Shown: in pieces, positions 15,327-23,100 of the stretch
Layout of the letters: each line of letters starts with the position of its first letter
Position numbering within the stretch: position 1 is the first letter of the stretch
Assembly (NCBI GenBank): GCA_001464055.1
Contig: LNET01000052.1
Span: 1-33,672 of the forward strand
Length of the DNA stretch: 33,672 nt
Source: Burkholderiales bacterium Ga0077543
Lineage (GTDB): Bacteria; Pseudomonadota; Gammaproteobacteria; Burkholderiales; Burkholderiaceae_C
Direction: 5' to 3'
Made by a program: the position numbers and the translations under genes
The notes under the pieces: model-generated
Told to the model about the DNA's origin: nothing
The model's database searches: none
What the model saw: the letters and a program-made list of their open reading frames with translations, nothing else

Positions 15327-17414
15327 ATGCCCACCGTGCACTTTGGCCGCAAGGACGAAGCTTCGTTCGAACTCGAGGCCAGCCCCGACCTGTTTGCGGT
15401 GCGCACCCGCAGCGGCCGGCCCTTGACCCGCGGCACGTCGCCGGTGGCCAGCCCCTGGTCGGCGCACGTGACCGACTGCAGCCTGGTGCTGGACTTCCCC
15501 GAAGCCGGCGTGCGGGTTTACCGCGCGCCGCTGCGCCGCGGTGGCCCCAGCCTGGAAGCCCGCAAGACCGCGCTGCGCGCCGCGCCCGACGTGCGCTTTG
15601 CCGGCGGCGTGCTCGTCGACGCGCAGAGCAAGGCCCCGGTGCTGTACACCGAGAACCTGTTCGTGAAGTTCGTCGACAGCGCCGACCCGGCCGCCTGCCG
15701 CGCGGTGCTGCAGGCCGCCGGGCTGACCGTGAAGGACGAACCGCGCTACGCCGTCAACGCCTTCGTGTGTGCCGCGCCCGAAGGCACCGGGCAGGCGGTG
15801 TTCGACATCGCCCAGACCCTGCTGCAGCGGCCCGACGTGGAATTCAGCCACCCGGAACTGATCCGCGAGCGCAGCGCCAGGCTGATCTTCGCGCAGCAGT
15901 GGCACCTGAAGAAGACACGTGTGGGCCAGGTCGACATCGACGCCCACGCCAATGTCGAGGCCGCGCACGCCATCACCCGGGGCGAGGGCGTCACGGTGGC
16001 TGTCATCGACGACGGCATCGACATCGACCATGTCGAATTCACCGGCGCCGGCAAGATCGTCGCGCCCCAGGACATGCTGCCGCGCAGCGACAACCCGCGC
16101 CCGCGCCTGGCCGTCAACAACCACGGCACGGCCTGCGCCGGCGTGGCCGTGGCCAACGGCAGCACCGGCGCCAGCGGCGTGGCGCCGGCGGCGCGGCTGA
16201 TGCCGATCCGGCTGCAGGCCGGGCTGGGTTCGATGGCCGAGGCCGAGGCTTTCCGCTACGCCGCCGACCAGGGCGCCGACATCATCAGCTGCAGCTGGGG
16301 CCCGCCCGACGGCAACTGGTGGGACCCCAGCGACCCCGCCCACCAGGCCGTGGCCCCGCTGCCCGCCAGCACCCGGCTGGCGATGGACTACGCCGCCACC
16401 CAGGGCCGCGGCGGCAAGGGCTGCGTGCTGCTGTTCGCCGCCGGCAACGGCAATGAAAGCGTCGACAACGACGGCTATGCCAGCCACCCCGCGGTGCTGG
16501 CGGTGGCCGCCTGCAACGACCGCGGCCGCCGCGCCGTCTACAGCGATTTCGGCCGCGCCATCTGGTGCAGCTTTCCCAGCAGCGACTTCGAACTGCCCGA
16601 AGCCAACCACCCCGCCCCGCTGACCCCGGGCATCTGGACCACCGACCGCAGCGGCGCGCCGGGCTACAACCGGGGCCGCGGCGGCCCGGGCGGCGAAGGC
16701 GACGCCGCAGGCCTGTTCACCAACAGCTTCGGTGGCACCAGCAGCGCCTGCCCCGGGGCCGCCGGCGTGGCTGCGCTGGTGCTGGCGGTGCAGCCGGGGC
16801 TGCGCCGCAGCGACGTGGCCGACGTGCTGCGGCGCGCCTGCGACCGCATCGACCCGCAGGCCGGCGCCTACGACGCCACCGGCCGCAGTGCGCTGTATGG
16901 CTGGGGCCGGGTGAATGCGCTGCGCGCGGTGGAACTGGCGCGCCCGCAGCCGCGCAACGAAGTCACCGTCAGCCGCCGCTTCGACGCGCCCCTGCCCGAC
17001 CTGGGCACGGTGCGCTTCGCGCTGGACGTGAGCGAAGAAACGCCGGTGCAGGCCGTGAGCGCGGCCGTGGACCTGCTGCACAGCTACATCGGCGACCTCG
17101 TCATCAGCTTGCTGCCGCCACCCGGCCTGCGCCTGCCGGCGGTGGTGCTGCACCGGCGCGCAGGCGGCACCCGCAACAGCCTGAAGCAGGTCTACGACGC
17201 CCAGAACACGCCGGCCCTGGCGGCGTTTGCCGGCAAGGCCTGCGCCGGGCGCTGGACCCTGCAGGTGCAGGACGCCGCAGCCCAGGACAGCGGCACGCTG
17301 GCCAGCTTTTCGCTGCGGCTGGTGCTGGCGGCACCCGGCGCGGTGGCACCGGCTGTGGCGCCACCCGCCAGGAAACGGGCTGCCGCTTCGAAACGGGCGC
17401 GTCGGGCTGCGTGA
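15327..17414 (+). CDS. S8 subtilisin-like serine protease with C-terminal P (proprotein convertase) domain
   Basis: Protease of 695 residues. N-terminal ~200 residues are a pro-region-like part (VYRAPLRRGG ... LYTENLFVKFVD ... DVEFSHPELIRE). Catalytic domain: Asp228 in AVIDDGIDIDH, His266 in NNHGTACAG, oxyanion Asn374 in FAAGNGN and Ser472 in GGTSSACPG. The P/Homo B domain (about 545-670) is a beta sandwich: DAPLPDLGTVRFALDV ... LHSYIGDLVISLLPP ... GRWTLQVQD. The arrangement is that of kexin/furin-type enzymes. No signal peptide is visible at the chosen start (MPTVHFGRKDEASFELE), and the tail is strongly basic (ARKRAAASKRARRAA). Start ATG 15327 follows AGGAGA at ideal spacing, so a longer secreted form is unlikely. 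Substrate unknown; an intracellular or non-classically exported enzyme must be considered. Confidence 0.93.
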   Translation: MPTVHFGRKDEASFELEASPDLFAVRTRSGRPLTRGTSPVASPWSAHVTDCSLVLDFPEAGVRVYRAPLRRGGPSLEARKTALRAAPDVRFAGGVLVDAQSKAPVLYTENLFVKFVDSADPAACRAVLQAAGLTVKDEPRYAVNAFVCAAPEGTGQAVFDIAQTLLQRPDVEFSHPELIRERSARLIFAQQWHLKKTRVGQVDIDAHANVEAAHAITRGEGVTVAVIDDGIDIDHVEFTGAGKIVAPQDMLPRSDNPRPRLAVNNHGTACAGVAVANGSTGASGVAPAARLMPIRLQAGLGSMAEAEAFRYAADQGADIISCSWGPPDGNWWDPSDPAHQAVAPLPASTRLAMDYAATQGRGGKGCVLLFAAGNGNESVDNDGYASHPAVLAVAACNDRGRRAVYSDFGRAIWCSFPSSDFELPEANHPAPLTPGIWTTDRSGAPGYNRGRGGPGGEGDAAGLFTNSFGGTSSACPGAAGVAALVLAVQPGLRRSDVADVLRRACDRIDPQAGAYDATGRSALYGWGRVNALRAVELARPQPRNEVTVSRRFDAPLPDLGTVRFALDVSEETPVQAVSAAVDLLHSYIGDLVISLLPPPGLRLPAVVLHRRAGGTRNSLKQVYDAQNTPALAAFAGKACAGRWTLQVQDAAAQDSGTLASFSLRLVLAAPGAVAPAVAPPARKRAAASKRARRAA

Positions 17415-17534
17415 ACTTCTTCACGGCTGCAGCGCAGGCGGCGGGCCCGCTGCGGCTGATTCAAGTTTCCAAGCCGGGCGTCCGAAATCAGGCTGTCGGG
17501 CGCCACGTGGGGTGGTGCTTCCAGCGGGAAACCC

Positions 17535-18824
17535 ATGCTCAGCACCATCGCCGTCGAAAAACTGCGCATCGGCATGTACGTACACCTGGAAGGTGGCTGG
17601 CTGTCGCATCCCTTCCCGCGCTCGGCCTTCCTCATCGGCAGCGACGAGCAGCTGGCCACGCTGCGCGGGCTGGGCCTGAAGCAGGTGCGCTGGTCGCCCG
17701 ACAAGAGCGAACTGCCCGCCGAGGCCTGTGCAGACGCAGCCGCAAAAGCCGCTGGCGCCGAGCCGGCAACCGAGGCCGCTGCCCCGGCCGCGCCACCCGA
17801 ACCCGACCCCGTGCAGCTGGAACGCCGCCGCGCGCTGGAAGCCCAGCGCGCGACCGTGCAGCGCTGCGAACGCCAGTACGGCGAAGCCGCGCGCCACTGG
17901 CGTGAAGCCACCGCGGTGCTGGGCACCCGCCCCGACGCGGCACTGAAATGCAGCACCGCGCTCGCCGAGGGCATGCTGACCGAGCTGCTCGGCGACTGCG
18001 ACATCGCCATCCGCCTGGTGAACGGCGCCGGGGGCGATCGCGCCGCGGCGCATGCGCTGAACGTGTCGGTCATGTCGATGCTGATCGGCCGCACGCTGAA
18101 GCTGCCGCAGGCGGACCTGCTGGACCTGGGCGTGGGCGCGCTGATGCACGACATCGGCAAGTTCGACCTGCCCGAGAGGCTGCGCCACGCCGAAGACGGC
18201 TTCACCGCCGCGGAAACCAGCGGCTATCGCGACCATGTCGCCAAGGGCCTGGTCCAGGGGCGGCGGCTGGGGCTGTCGCCCGGTGCGCTGGCGGTGCTGG
18301 CGCAACACCACGAACATGCCGACGGCACGGGCTTTCCGCTGCGCCTGACGGGCGAGAAGATGACGCAGCCGGCGCGCATCGTGGCCATCGTCAACCGCTA
18401 CGACAACCTGTGCAACCCGCCGGCCCGGGTCCACCCGCTGACCCCGCATGAAGCGGTGTCGATGCTGTTCGCGCAGGGCCGCAACCGCTTCGACGCCCAG
18501 GTGCTGTCGGCCTTCATCAGGATGATGGGCGTGTACCCGGCGGGTTCACTGGTGCAGTTGACCGACGACCGCTACGCGATGGTGGTGGGCGTGAATTCGT
18601 CGCGCCCGCTGAAGCCGCGCGTGCTGGTGCACGACCCGAAGGTGCCGCGCAGCGAGGCGCTGCTGCTGAATCTGGAAGAGCAGCCCGAGATCGGCATCCG
18701 CCGCAGCCTGGTGGCCGCCAAGCTGCCGCCGGCCACGCTGGAGTACCTGGACCCGCGCCCGCGCGTGGCCTACTACTTCGAGGCACTGGCACCCACCTCG
18801 CCGCGGCCGGAGACCGCGGCATGA
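17535..18824 (+). CDS. HD-GYP domain protein with DUF3391 N-terminus (putative c-di-GMP phosphodiesterase)
   Basis: Protein of 429 residues. The N-terminus (1-60: IAVEKLRIGMYVHLEGGWLS) is the DUF3391 module usually found before HD-GYP. An Ala/Pro/Glu-rich linker (about 65-90) follows. The HD-GYP domain spans ~135-330: LMHDIGKFDLP with His205-Asp206, then HHExxDGxGFP at 258-268, where the third signature residue is Phe instead of Tyr. Metal-binding residues are kept, so c-di-GMP (to pGpG/GMP) hydrolysis is plausible; substitutions in the GYP loop may affect specificity or partner binding. A C-terminal ~100-residue beta-rich part follows. No membrane segment. Its stop overlaps the ATG of a PAS-GGDEF-EAL gene (ATGA), so the two are translationally coupled. 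Confidence 0.92.
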   Translation: MLSTIAVEKLRIGMYVHLEGGWLSHPFPRSAFLIGSDEQLATLRGLGLKQVRWSPDKSELPAEACADAAAKAAGAEPATEAAAPAAPPEPDPVQLERRRALEAQRATVQRCERQYGEAARHWREATAVLGTRPDAALKCSTALAEGMLTELLGDCDIAIRLVNGAGGDRAAAHALNVSVMSMLIGRTLKLPQADLLDLGVGALMHDIGKFDLPERLRHAEDGFTAAETSGYRDHVAKGLVQGRRLGLSPGALAVLAQHHEHADGTGFPLRLTGEKMTQPARIVAIVNRYDNLCNPPARVHPLTPHEAVSMLFAQGRNRFDAQVLSAFIRMMGVYPAGSLVQLTDDRYAMVVGVNSSRPLKPRVLVHDPKVPRSEALLLNLEEQPEIGIRRSLVAAKLPPATLEYLDPRPRVAYYFEALAPTSPRPETAA

Positions 18825-20926
18825 ACGGCCCGGCGCCTGCCCCCTGGTCAGCCCTGCTGGAAGGCCTGCCCCACGCAGCCTGGCTGGTGGACCTGGCCAG
18901 CCAGCAGGTGGTGGCCGCCAACGCGGCCGCCGGCGACATGCTGGGCTGCACGCCGGTGCAGCTGGTGGGCCAGTCGGCGCTGGTGCTGGCGGCTTCGCCG
19001 GAGGACCTGGCGTTCTGGGACGCCTGCGCTGCAGGCGAGCGCGGCGCGCTGCTGTCGGACACCGTCGTCACCACCGCCGACGGCCGCCAGGTGCATGCCA
19101 GCCGCAGCATCCGCTTCGTCGGCGAAGCCCATGCGCTGGTGCTGCTGCGCGACCGCAGCAGCGAGGAACGAACCGAACGCGAGCGCGAGTCGCTGCTGTC
19201 AGAACTGCAGGCCACGCTGGAGAGCACGGCCGACGGCATCCTGGTGACCGACCTGTTCGGTCGCATCCGCGCCTTCAACCGCCGCTTCGCGCAGATCTGG
19301 GGCCTGCCTGCCGAGCTGATGCACCAGCGCGACGACGAGGCCGTGCACCGCTGGCTGGCTGACCACGCGGCCGACCGCGCCGACTACCAGCCGCGCCTGG
19401 ACACCCTGAACCAGGCCCCGCTGCTGCACGCCAGCGACCGGCTGCGCCTGCGCAGCGGCCAGATCCTGGAACGCGTGACCCGGCCGCTGTACAGCGACGG
19501 CCAGGCCTCCGGCCGGGTCTGGAGTTTCCGCGACCTGACCGAGCGCATTGCCGCCGACGAGCGCATCGAAGCCCTGACCTTCAGCGACGCCCTGACCGGC
19601 CTGCCCAACCGCCGCCGCCTGGCCAGCCGATTCGCCGACGCTGCCGCTGCCGCACGCAGCAGCGGCAAGCCTTTCGCGCTGCTGGTCATCGACCTGGACC
19701 ATTTCCGCCAGATCAACGACAGCCTGGGCCACGACATCGGTGACCGCGTCCTGCTGGACGTGGGCCAGCGCATGCAGGGCTGCCTGCGCGAACCCGACCT
19801 GCTGGCGCGCATGGGCGGCGACCAGTTCGCCGCCTTGCTCTGCCCCGCCGACGCCCTGGCCGCAGAGGCCAGTGCGCGCCGGCTGCTGAACGTGGTGGCC
19901 CAGCCCTGCAATGTGGAAGGCGCCCAGTTCACGCTGACATGCAGCATCGGCATGGCGCTGTTCCCTTCCCACGGCAACTGCATTGACGACCTGGTGCGCC
20001 ACGCCGAAAGCGCGATGCGCAAGGTCAAGCAGGGCGGGCGCGCCAACTTCAGCCTGCACCAGGCCCGCGCCGAAGGCGACCGGCGTTCCCACATGCGGCT
20101 GGACCACGCCATGCGCCAGGCCCTGGTGAGCAACCGCTTCCGCCTGCACTACCAGCCGCAGGTTCGGATGACGGACAACATCATCGTCGGCGCCGAGGCC
20201 CTGCTGCGCTGGCGCGACCCCGAACTGGGCGAGGTCGCACCGGCCCGCTTCATCCCGGTGGCCGAAGACAGCGGCTTCATCGTCGCCATCGGCGACTGGG
20301 TGCTGTCGCAGGCCGTGCGCCAGGCGGCACTGTGGCACCAGCGGGGCTACCAGATGCCGATGGCGGTGAACGTCTCGGCGCTGCAGTTCCAGCAAAGCCA
20401 GTTCATCGACCGCGTGGCCAACGTGCTGGCGGTCAGCGGCCTGCCGCCGCATCTGCTGGAGCTGGAGCTGACCGAGAGCATCCTGGTGCACGACGCCGCC
20501 GACGCGCTGCAGCGCCTGGGCGCGCTGTCGCAGCTGGGCGTGAAGCTGTCGATCGACGACTTCGGCACGGGCTATTCCAGCCTGGCGTACCTGAAACGCT
20601 TCCCGATCCACAAGCTGAAGATCGACCGCAGCTTCATCAGCGGCCTGCCCCTGGACGACAGCGACGTCGGCATCGTGCGCGCCATCCTGCAGATGGCACA
20701 GGCCCTGGGCATGAGGGTCATCGCCGAAGGCGTGGAAACAGAGGACCAGCGCCGGTTCCTGCTGGAAGCCGGTTGCAGCGAATTCCAGGGCTTCCTGTTC
20801 TCGCCGGGGGTGGACAGCCTCAGTTTCGAGCAGCTGCTGGGCCCGCCGGTGGCGCCGGCTGCGCTGCTGTCGTCGGAGGCGTCGACCCGGCGTCACCAGC
20901 GCCGCATCCGCCTGGTGCGCAGCTGA
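18821..20926 (+). CDS. PAS-PAS-GGDEF-EAL protein, degenerate GGDQF and intact EAL
   Basis: Cytoplasmic sensor protein of 701 residues. Two PAS-like domains (about 10-105 and 125-240, AWLVDLASQQVVAANAAAG and GILVTDLFGRIRAFNRRF). GGDEF domain 255-415 with DALTGLPNRR and DLDHFRQINDSLGH, but the active-site signature reads GGDQF: Gln335 replaces the metal-binding Glu, so cyclase activity is probably lost; the domain may still bind GTP and regulate EAL. EAL domain 430-680 with every key motif: Glu459 in AEALLRW, NVSALQF, ELTESIL, SIDDFGTGYSSL, KIDRSFI, AEGVET and FQGFLFSP. Predicted net activity is c-di-GMP hydrolysis controlled by a ligand at PAS. Overlaps the HD-GYP gene by four bases. A pilin locus lies 11 kb away, but no direct link is shown. 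Confidence 0.94.
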   Translation: MNGPAPAPWSALLEGLPHAAWLVDLASQQVVAANAAAGDMLGCTPVQLVGQSALVLAASPEDLAFWDACAAGERGALLSDTVVTTADGRQVHASRSIRFVGEAHALVLLRDRSSEERTERERESLLSELQATLESTADGILVTDLFGRIRAFNRRFAQIWGLPAELMHQRDDEAVHRWLADHAADRADYQPRLDTLNQAPLLHASDRLRLRSGQILERVTRPLYSDGQASGRVWSFRDLTERIAADERIEALTFSDALTGLPNRRRLASRFADAAAAARSSGKPFALLVIDLDHFRQINDSLGHDIGDRVLLDVGQRMQGCLREPDLLARMGGDQFAALLCPADALAAEASARRLLNVVAQPCNVEGAQFTLTCSIGMALFPSHGNCIDDLVRHAESAMRKVKQGGRANFSLHQARAEGDRRSHMRLDHAMRQALVSNRFRLHYQPQVRMTDNIIVGAEALLRWRDPELGEVAPARFIPVAEDSGFIVAIGDWVLSQAVRQAALWHQRGYQMPMAVNVSALQFQQSQFIDRVANVLAVSGLPPHLLELELTESILVHDAADALQRLGALSQLGVKLSIDDFGTGYSSLAYLKRFPIHKLKIDRSFISGLPLDDSDVGIVRAILQMAQALGMRVIAEGVETEDQRRFLLEAGCSEFQGFLFSPGVDSLSFEQLLGPPVAPAALLSSEASTRRHQRRIRLVRS

Positions 20927-20999
20927 GCCACGGCGGCCGGCGGCCTTGCCGCGGGCTTGGCAGCACAATCACGGTTTCGCAGTCCGTGAAAGCAGCGCC

Positions 21000-21314
21000 A
21001 TGATCTACAAGTTCAAAAGCAAGGCTTGCGGCGACCTGGTCATGCTCGGCGAGCACGGCGACCGGCTGCTGCGGCTGCTGGGCCGGGAACCCGCGGCGCG
21101 CGGCATCTTCGAAGCCGCGGCCATTCCCGCCGTCCTGGCCACGCTGGAAGCGGCCGTCGCCGCCGAAACCCAGGCCGGGCCTGCCGGCCAGGACGAAGCC
21201 GAAGCCGAAGCCGCAGACGCGCCGGTGGTCACACTGCGCCAGCGCCTGTGGCCGATGGTGGAGATGCTGCGCCAGTCCCATGCCGCCGGCCATCCGGTGG
21301 TCTGGGGTGTCTGA
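21000..21314 (+). CDS. DUF1840 family protein
   Basis: Small soluble protein of 104 residues. The start MIYKFKSKACGDLVMLGEHGDRLL and the end TLRQRLWPMVEMLRQSH...PVVWGV match the DUF1840 family, which is common in Betaproteobacteria and has no known function. Middle part is Ala/Glu-rich and variable. Start ATG 21000; the open frame continues upstream to 20946, but the family begins at MIYKF. Lies between the EAL gene (73 bases) and the PEBP gene (36 bases) on the same strand. Confidence 0.85.
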   Translation: MIYKFKSKACGDLVMLGEHGDRLLRLLGREPAARGIFEAAAIPAVLATLEAAVAAETQAGPAGQDEAEAEAADAPVVTLRQRLWPMVEMLRQSHAAGHPVVWGV

Positions 21315-21350
21315 CCGATTCCTGAACAAGACCCTCTCGAGGACAACGCC

Positions 21351-21989
21351 ATGAAGCTCTGGAGCAACAGCTGGACCAACGGTGACCGCATCCCCGAGCG
21401 CTATGCCGCCGGCCGCGCCGACGGCAAGGGCGCAGCCACCTTCAGCGACAACCTGAACCCGCACCTGGCCTGGGACGAACTGCCGGCGGGCACGCAGTCG
21501 ATGGCCCTGATCTGCCACGACTTCGACGTGCCCAGCCGCGGCGACGACGTCAACCAGCCCGGCCGCGAAGTGCCCGCCGAACTGCCCCGCGTGGACTTCT
21601 TCCACTGGGTGCTGGTCGACCTGCCGCCGCTGCCGCGCGAGATTGCCGAAGGCGAGTTCAGCCGCGGTTTCACCGCTCGCGGCAAGCCCGGGCCGCAGGC
21701 CCTGAACGGCGCCCGCCACGGGCTGAACGACTACACGGGCTGGTTTGCCGGGCATCCGGAAATGGCCGGCCAGTACTTCGGCTACGACGGCCCCTTCCCG
21801 CCCTGGAACGACTCGCTGGTGCACCACTACGTGTTCACGCTGTACGCGGTGTCGGTGCCGCGCTTGGCGCTGGAGGGCGTGTTCACTGGCCCGCAGGTCC
21901 GCGAAAAGCTCGCCGGGCGGGTGCTGGGCGAAGCCACGTTCTCGGGCACCTACACGCTCAACCAGCGGCTCATCGACGCCGGTGTCTGA
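21351..21989 (+). CDS. YbhB/YbcL-type PEBP family protein
   Basis: Soluble protein of 212 residues of the phosphatidylethanolamine-binding/Raf kinase inhibitor family. Seen: NLNPHLAWDELPAGTQSMAL, CHDFDVPS, FFHWVLVDLPPLPREI, GYDGPFPPW and HHYVFTLYAV; the D-P and GxxGP/PP motifs line the anion-binding pocket. Longer than E. coli YbhB (158) because of an insertion around residues 60-130, as in other Burkholderiales members. No signal peptide, so cytoplasmic. Ligand and role unknown. RBS GAGGA upstream. Its end overlaps the GTG start of the following histidine phosphatase gene by eight bases, suggesting co-expression. Confidence 0.9.
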   Translation: MKLWSNSWTNGDRIPERYAAGRADGKGAATFSDNLNPHLAWDELPAGTQSMALICHDFDVPSRGDDVNQPGREVPAELPRVDFFHWVLVDLPPLPREIAEGEFSRGFTARGKPGPQALNGARHGLNDYTGWFAGHPEMAGQYFGYDGPFPPWNDSLVHHYVFTLYAVSVPRLALEGVFTGPQVREKLAGRVLGEATFSGTYTLNQRLIDAGV

Positions 21990-22602
21990 AGCGACGCAGC
22001 TGATCGCGCTGCGCCACGGCGAAACCGACTGGAACGTCGAGCAGCGCATCCAGGGCCAGCTCGACGTCCCGCTGAACGAGCTGGGCCGCTGGCAGGCCAG
22101 GCGCCTGGGCCAGGCCATGCAGGACGCCGGCGTGCAGGTGGTCTACAGCAGCGACCTGGCGCGCGTGGCCGACACCGCGGCCGCCTTTGCCGGCCCGGCC
22201 GGGCTGCCGGTGCAGCTTGACGAACGCCTGCGCGAACGCCACTTCGGCGAATGGCAGGGCTGTACCTACGAAGAACTGCACCAGCGCTGGCCCGAAGGCG
22301 CGGCCGCCTGGCGCCGCCGCGACCCCGATTTCGGCCCGGCCGGTGGCGAGACCCTGCTGGCGTTCCACGAACGCAGCATCGCCATCTATGCCGAACTGTG
22401 CGCGCGCCACCCCGGGCAGGTGATTGCCGTGTTTGCGCACGGCGGCCTGCTCGACAGCCTGTACCGCGCCGCCACCCACCAGCACCTGCAGGCGCCGCGC
22501 AGCTGGCTGTGCGCCAATGCCCGCATCAACCGCGTGCTGTTCAATGGCGAAGGCTTTTCGCTGGTGGGCTGGAACGACGACGCCCACCTGCAGGGGCAGT
22601 AG
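21982..22602 (+). CDS. Histidine phosphatase (phosphoglycerate mutase-like) family protein
   Basis: 206 residues. The phosphohistidine motif LIALRHGETDWN is at the N-terminus and the second catalytic region reads VIAVFAHGGLLDSL; Arg in SSDLARVADTA and Glu in LRERHFGEWQG complete the pocket. This is the cofactor-independent broad phosphatase/GpmB/CobC-type branch, not the glycolytic mutase (which is longer). Substrate not assignable; a small phosphorylated metabolite. Start is a GTG at 21982 within the end of the PEBP gene (GTGTCTGA overlap). Alternative upstream frames give only low-complexity shadow sequence. Another paralogue is at 30679-31287. Confidence 0.9.
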   Translation: MSEATQLIALRHGETDWNVEQRIQGQLDVPLNELGRWQARRLGQAMQDAGVQVVYSSDLARVADTAAAFAGPAGLPVQLDERLRERHFGEWQGCTYEELHQRWPEGAAAWRRRDPDFGPAGGETLLAFHERSIAIYAELCARHPGQVIAVFAHGGLLDSLYRAATHQHLQAPRSWLCANARINRVLFNGEGFSLVGWNDDAHLQGQ

Positions 22603-22644
22603 CACCCAGTCCAAGCTTCCCGCCAGCGAGCCCGGGGGCACCAC

Positions 22645-23097
22645 TCATGGCCAGAAGACCACCGCCCAGGTGGCCGCGCACAGCCCCAGCGTCAGGAACA
22701 CCGCGGCGCTGCCCAGGTCCTTGGCCCGACCCAGCAGCGGGTGGTGTTCGGTGGACACCGCGTCGGCCACGGCTTCCAGCGCCGAGTTCAGCAGCTCCAC
22801 GATCCACACCAGCGCGATGGACGCGGACAGCGCCAGCGCCTGCCAGCGCGTAGGCGCCAGCACCCAGGCCAACACGAGCAGCGGCAGCCCCAGCGCCAGT
22901 TCCTGGCGGAATGCGGCCTCGTGGCGCAGCGCGGCGCGCAGACCGGCCAGCGAGTGGCCCGCAGCACGCCACACGCGCTGCAGGCCGCCGCGGCTCTTGA
23001 ACGAAGGCGTCACGGCCGGGGCCGGGGCGGCGGTCGCGGTCGCGGTCGCGGTCGCGTCGGGGATGGGGGCGAGGGGGCGCGAGGGTTCAGGCCTCAT
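22645..23097 (-). CDS. dgkA: Diacylglycerol kinase, prokaryotic DgkA family
   Basis: Small inner-membrane kinase, 150 residues, phosphorylating diacylglycerol to phosphatidic acid. Seen: RHEAAFRQELALGLPLLVLAW, LALSASIALVWIVELLNSALEAVADAVS (with the catalytic/metal-binding Glu residues) and AKDLGSAAVFLTLGLCAATW; three membrane segments as expected. The N-terminal ~30 residues are an Ala/Thr/Pro-rich extension encoded partly by a hexamer repeat. It begins three bases after the stop of the sensor kinase on the same strand, so it is the third gene of the response regulator-sensor operon. Because EptA, encoded divergently, releases diacylglycerol from phosphatidylethanolamine, DgkA is well placed to recycle that product. 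Confidence 0.93.
   Translation of the reverse strand: MRPEPSRPLAPIPDATATATATAAPAPAVTPSFKSRGGLQRVWRAAGHSLAGLRAALRHEAAFRQELALGLPLLVLAWVLAPTRWQALALSASIALVWIVELLNSALEAVADAVSTEHHPLLGRAKDLGSAAVFLTLGLCAATWAVVFWP
23031..23054. repeat. Hexamer tandem repeat inside dgkA
   Basis: CGGTCG repeated four times, encoding alternating Ala-Thr in the N-terminal extension of DgkA. Changes in copy number would stay in frame and affect only this variable tail. Confidence 0.85.
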
Positions 23098-23100
23098 GGT

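Noticed and set aside
15306..17153. 615-residue minus-strand frame opposite the S8 protease
   Set aside because: Low-complexity Gly/Ala/His/Gln composition and no motif, while the plus strand has an intact subtilase with a good ribosome-binding site.
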